From Candidatus Dojkabacteria bacterium UBA2259 (GTDB lineage: Bacteria > Patescibacteriota > Dojkabacteria > SC72): 10,279 nucleotides of DNA. Positions 6,840 to 10,279 of this stretch are shown here, piece by piece. Position 1 is the first letter of the stretch. The number at the start of each line of letters is the position of its first letter. Position numbers and translations under genes: made by a program. The DNA is taken from the NCBI GenBank assembly GCA_002347605.1, contig DDXN01000014.1:867-11145 (forward strand), read 5' to 3'. The notes under the pieces were generated by a model. That model did no database searches, was not told the origin of the DNA, and saw nothing but the letters and a program-made list of their open reading frames with translations.

Positions 6840-7196
6840 ATGTTTAAAAAGATAACATACATACTATCTGTAATATTAGGGATGTTCCTTGTTTTCAAGC
6901 TCTTTTCTAAGAGAAAAGCATCCATTAATCTTAAATTAGGACCTATGGATAGTGAAATACCTCGAAAAATAGATATTAAACCAAAAAGAGTTACACAATC
7001 AAAATTAAATAGTAGACAGAAAGATATATTGAAGTTAATAAACAAGAGAAAGGTCTTACTACCAGCTGACATTTATGCCCTGCACCCAGATGTTTCAACA
7101 AGAACCCTAAGAAGAGACATGACATCCTTAGTCCAAGATAGCCTAGTTAGGCAAGAGGGAAGTACAAGAGATACCCGTTATTTTTTAATAGATTAA
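6840..7196 (+). CDS. Small membrane-anchored winged-helix protein
   Basis: This 118-residue protein has one hydrophobic segment at residues 5-22 after a short FKK tail, followed by a basic region (SKRKA). A polar linker of about 35 residues leads to a C-terminal winged helix-turn-helix at about 57-116: LNSRQKDILKLIN forms helix 1, LLPADIYALHP helix 2, STRTLRRDMTSLVQ the recognition helix, and the GSTRDTRYFLID end the wing. The C-terminal part resembles DeoR-like winged helices, a common DNA-binding fold that also serves as a protein-contact module. A DNA-binding domain tethered to the inner membrane is the simplest reading. The N-terminus could instead be a false membrane call on a short hydrophobic helix, but its 18 residues are almost wholly apolar. 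It lies 26 bases after polA and 3 bases before the ligase, so it is probably in one operon with them. I do not recognise a named family for the full protein. Confidence 0.85.
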   Translation: MFKKITYILSVILGMFLVFKLFSKRKASINLKLGPMDSEIPRKIDIKPKRVTQSKLNSRQKDILKLINKRKVLLPADIYALHPDVSTRTLRRDMTSLVQDSLVRQEGSTRDTRYFLID

Positions 7197-7199
7197 TAT

Positions 7200-9044
7200 A
7201 TGCATAAATATACCAATCTTTGTATTCTTTTTGAGAAATTAGAAGGTATACAATCAAGAAATGAAATGTCTTTGGAATTAGCTACATTTCTAAAGGAATG
7301 TAGTAGTGAGGAAGTAGAAATTATATCTTACATGATACAGGGACGCGTAGCCCCTATGTTTGTTAAATCAGAGTTTAACTATTCTGAAAAGAGCCTAATT
7401 AACATTCTAACAAAGCACTTCTCCTTAGATGTAAACTCATTGCGAAAAGAAAACGGAGATATTGGAGACACTGTGTATCAGTTATTAAATAGGAATCCCT
7501 CGTTAAGTGAAAACATTGATATTAAGACCCTTTATGGAATACTTTGGGATATTGTTAATACAAGTGGCGTAGGATCTGTATTAAGAAAGAATAAAATTGT
7601 ACTTGAGTGTTTAAAAAAGTTAAACCCCTTGGAGGGTAAATACTTTGTACGAACAATATGTGGCGAGCTAAGACTCGGTTTAAGTGTTAGATCACTGCTA
7701 GATGTATTTTCAATTTCAAAAGTAGGAGACAAGGGTCTAAAGGAGAAATTGGAACACGCCTATGGTGTATGTGCTGACATTGGATATATAGGTAGAAAAG
7801 TTTTTGACTCTTCCCAGGAGAGTGTAGTAGAGAGACTGTCTAAAATTTCTGCAATTCCAGGTACCCCAATACTTTCAAGACTTGTTCAACGGGTTGGTAG
7901 TTTTGATGAGCTATCTGACAGGTTTAAAGGGAATGTTGTAGTACAGCCTAAATTTGATGGTTTAAGATGTCAAATACATAAATGGAAAGAGAGAGACGAT
8001 TTAAAAGACTCATCTGAGATTCCCATTTGGAAAGAGTATACAAAAGATACTACAAAGAGTGTTCAAAACCTCTTTGAAAGAGAGAAATATTCAGATGTTA
8101 ATGTAAAACTTTTTACAAGGAATTTAGAGGATGTTACGGAAATGTTTCCCGAAATTGTTGACAGTGCAAGAGAAATTAAAAATGACTCCTTTATTCTTGA
8201 TTCTGAGGTAGTAGGTTGGAATTACAAGAAGAAAAAGTTCCTGTCATACCAGGAGACTATGCAAAGAAGACGGAAATATTCTGTTGCAAGTATGAGTATG
8301 GATATCCCAGTTAAAGCGTTTGCTTTTGACCTACTGTTTCTAGATGGAGAATCCCTAGTCAATTCCGATACTAGCGAGAGAGTAGGGAGACTTAAGAATG
8401 TATTAGAGGGTACTTTGGGGGGTATAGCAATTGCTGATACAAAGGTGCTTTCTGGGCAAGAAGAAATTAAAGGATATTTTAATAAATGTGTTAAAGAGGG
8501 TCTTGAGGGAATCATCGTTAAGCAAATGTGGGGGAGTTACAAACCTGGAGTTAGAAATTATGAGTGGGTAAAAATAAAGAAGAGCATAGACAAAGAATTG
8601 GTAGATACAATCGACATGGTTACTGTTGGATATTACAAAGGCTCTGGAAGAAGATCTCCATTTGGTTTGGGTGCAATACTAGGGGCTGTCTTTAACGAAA
8701 AGGATGGTACCTATGATGCGATATGTAAAATAGGGACAGGGATGAGCGATGAAATACTCAAAGAGATGAGTAAAAAGTTAAAGAAATTTTCCAAAAAGGA
8801 ACAGCCAAAAAATGTAAGAGTAATTGACACTCTAATTCCAGATGTTTGGACGCTACCAAAATATGTTATTACAGTAGATGCTGATGAAATTACAAAAAAC
8901 ATTTCTAACAAGACCAAATTGATAGGAGGAGGGTTGTCTTTGAGGTTTCCAAGATTGATAGAATTTGATAGGGATAAGGGGGTAGAAGATATAACTTCGG
9001 TAGTGGAGTTAGAAAGTATGTATGAAATGCGAAAAAAGATCTGA
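7200..9044 (+). CDS. lig: ATP-dependent DNA ligase, archaeal/eukaryotic Lig1-like
   Basis: A 614-residue nick-sealing enzyme using ATP, unlike the NAD-dependent LigA normal in bacteria. All three domains of the archaeal-type enzyme are present. The N-terminal DNA-binding domain (about 1-215) includes YMIQGRVAP and GELRLGLSVRSLLDV. The adenylation domain (about 220-460) has motif I QPKFDGLR with catalytic K251, motif III ILDSEVVGW with E336, motif IIIa FAFDLLFLDGES, motif IV EGIIVK (K440) and motif V WVKIK. The C-terminal OB domain (about 462-614) has GSGRRSPFGLGAILGA and motif VI LRFPR followed by DKGVED. About 36 extra residues, rich in charge, lie between motif I and FTRNLEDVTEMFPEI (within 262-304). 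The ATG at 7200, three bases after the previous stop and without Shine-Dalgarno, gives the expected family N-terminus (LCILFEKLEGIQSR). Likely cotranscribed with polA, a natural partner in Okazaki fragment and excision-repair completion. Stop is TGA. Confidence 0.96.
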   Translation: MHKYTNLCILFEKLEGIQSRNEMSLELATFLKECSSEEVEIISYMIQGRVAPMFVKSEFNYSEKSLINILTKHFSLDVNSLRKENGDIGDTVYQLLNRNPSLSENIDIKTLYGILWDIVNTSGVGSVLRKNKIVLECLKKLNPLEGKYFVRTICGELRLGLSVRSLLDVFSISKVGDKGLKEKLEHAYGVCADIGYIGRKVFDSSQESVVERLSKISAIPGTPILSRLVQRVGSFDELSDRFKGNVVVQPKFDGLRCQIHKWKERDDLKDSSEIPIWKEYTKDTTKSVQNLFEREKYSDVNVKLFTRNLEDVTEMFPEIVDSAREIKNDSFILDSEVVGWNYKKKKFLSYQETMQRRRKYSVASMSMDIPVKAFAFDLLFLDGESLVNSDTSERVGRLKNVLEGTLGGIAIADTKVLSGQEEIKGYFNKCVKEGLEGIIVKQMWGSYKPGVRNYEWVKIKKSIDKELVDTIDMVTVGYYKGSGRRSPFGLGAILGAVFNEKDGTYDAICKIGTGMSDEILKEMSKKLKKFSKKEQPKNVRVIDTLIPDVWTLPKYVITVDADEITKNISNKTKLIGGGLSLRFPRLIEFDRDKGVEDITSVVELESMYEMRKKI

Positions 9045-9052
9045 AATAACAC

Positions 9053-9081
9053 TTGCATATAGGTATCTAGTATGTTAAAAT
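9053..9081 (+). promoter_or_regulatory. rRNA operon promoter
   Basis: TTGCAT (9053-9058), a 17-base spacer, and TAAAAT (9076-9081) with an upstream TG-N extension at 9073-9075. The start site is predicted at A9088, after discriminator TGCCTC, which is GC-rich for this genome as in many growth-rate-controlled rRNA promoters. It begins 9 bases after the ligase stop and gives a 16S leader of about 280 bases. It is the best complete promoter in the window. Confidence 0.75.
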
Positions 9082-9121
9082 TGCCTCACGAGTTTGGGAT
9101 AAACACGAGAAAGGTTTCCTC

Positions 9122-9137
9122 TTAGAGATTTCTCTAA
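9122..9137 (+). promoter_or_regulatory. boxB-like hairpin in rRNA leader
   Basis: TTAGAG-ATTT-CTCTAA is a perfect 6-bp stem with a 4-base loop. It can be extended to 8 bp as TCTTAGAG with CTCTAAAGA, with one bulged A. It lies 40 bases before the boxA-like site, the order seen in antitermination leaders. There is no U-tract behind it, so it is not an intrinsic terminator. Confidence 0.4.
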
Positions 9138-9177
9138 AGAATACAATTCAATTATGGATATTATATAGATCCCTCTT

Positions 9178-9186
9178 TGCTCCTTA
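9178..9186 (+). promoter_or_regulatory. boxA-like antitermination element
   Basis: TGCTCCTTA differs from the classic rRNA boxA core TGCTCTTTA at one base. It is followed by AAA and lies about 180 bases before 16S, in the leader and behind a hairpin, as expected for NusB/NusE loading. The match is short, so chance is possible. Confidence 0.45.
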
Positions 9187-9205
9187 AAAGTTGAAGAGTG
9201 ACAGG

Positions 9206-9236
9206 AAGTCAAAAAATATATTCGTTATATTGACTT
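9206..9236 (+). other. Leader hairpin AAGTCAA/TTGACTT
   Basis: A perfect 7-bp inverted repeat (9206-9212 with 9230-9236), with an inner TATA/TATA pairing around a TTCGT loop and four unpaired A on the 5' side. The 3' arm could alternatively pair with AAGTC copies downstream. Confidence 0.5.
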
Positions 9237-9246
9237 TCTAAAAGTG

Positions 9247-9266
9247 TGTGTGATTTGGGTCACACA
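9247..9266 (+). other. Leader hairpin TGTGTGA/TCACACA
   Basis: A perfect 7-bp inverted repeat with loop TTTGGG. It is not followed by a T-run, so it is not a terminator. It is enclosed by a further pair, GACTTT (9232-9237) with AAAGTC (9274-9279). Confidence 0.55.
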
Positions 9267-9310
9267 ATTCATTAAAGTCTAAGTAAATCCAATCTAGCGT
9301 TGATTGGTCC

Positions 9311-9348
9311 ATGTTTTCTAAACAGCATAGGCTGTTATATGGAAACAT
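9311..9348 (+). other. Leader hairpin just before 16S
   Basis: Outer stem ATGTTTTC (9311-9318) with GGAAACAT (9341-9348, one G-U pair), and inner perfect stem AACAGC-ATAG-GCTGTT (9321-9336), separated by small internal loops. It ends 19 bases before the expected mature 16S 5' end, so it may guide processing or folding. Confidence 0.55.
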
Positions 9349-9367
9349 TTGTTTAAGTCAAACGTTT

Positions 9368-10279
<912 letters not shown>

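Larger units (their letters stand above)
9082..9367 (+). other. 16S rRNA leader region (no gene)
   Basis: No open reading frame of note lies between the ligase stop (9044) and 16S. After the promoter, the transcribed leader holds an array of short hairpins: CGAGTTT/AAACACG (9089-9107), TTAGAG/CTCTAA (9122-9137), AAGTCAA/TTGACTT (9206-9236), TGTGTGA/TCACACA (9247-9266) and a long imperfect one at 9311-9348. A boxA-like site is at 9178-9186. This is the expected content of an antiterminated and processed rRNA leader. The RNase III partner strand should lie downstream of 16S, outside the window. Confidence 0.7.

Noticed and set aside
1400..8515. Other minus-strand frames of 60-124 residues inside ftsH, polA and the ligase
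   Set aside because: They lie wholly opposite well-supported genes and show compositions typical of antisense shadows.
9087..9109. Direct repeat CACGAG (9087-9092 and 9104-9109) as an operator or attachment site
   Set aside because: Six bases repeated once is within chance. The inner part is explained by the CGAGTTT/AAACACG hairpin, and no integrase or mobile gene is near.
9244..9266. GTGTGTGTGA run as a microsatellite or terminator
   Set aside because: It is only four and a half repeat units and is better explained as one arm of the TGTGTGA/TCACACA hairpin. No T-tract follows, so it is not a terminator.

Overview
The window is AT-rich and gene-dense, holds only housekeeping genes, and looks like chromosomal DNA of a candidate-phyla-radiation (Patescibacteria-like) bacterium. 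The evidence is a bacterial 16S rRNA gene with many substitutions at positions that are nearly fixed in other bacteria, short spacers, no visible Shine-Dalgarno sequence before any gene, and an archaeal/eukaryotic-type (Lig1-like) ATP-dependent DNA ligase beside a bacterial PolA. TGA is a stop codon (ftsH and the ligase both end with it), so the recoded-TGA lineages are excluded. The phylum itself is not resolved here.

Layout: the 3' three quarters of an initiator tRNA-fMet (1-56) meets hpt, a hypoxanthine-type phosphoribosyltransferase on the minus strand, almost end to end. hpt is divergent from efp (elongation factor P), which carries an arginine at the modified loop tip. Next come an elongator-type tRNA-Met(CAU) with a clear extended -10 promoter, ftsH (membrane AAA+ zinc protease), an unrecognised 242-residue protein, and then a compact DNA cluster: polA (898 residues), a small membrane-anchored winged-helix protein, and the ATP-dependent ligase, with spacers of 26 and 3 bases. 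After the ligase, 323 bases without a gene hold a strong rRNA promoter, a boxA-like element and several hairpins, leading into a 16S rRNA gene that runs off the window at about E. coli position 887.

Functionally, the left half serves translation and purine salvage plus membrane-protein quality control. The middle encodes a gap-filling polymerase with flap nuclease and a nick-sealing ligase, which together could finish Okazaki fragments and excision-repair patches. The right end starts a ribosomal RNA operon.

I found no CRISPR array, transposon, toxin-antitoxin or defence system. The most interesting points are the covarying changes in the 16S core (with loss of common primer sites), the Arg-type EF-P, the membrane-tethered winged-helix protein between polA and the ligase, signs of leaderless or SD-independent translation, and a leader RNA with mutually exclusive pairings ahead of 16S.
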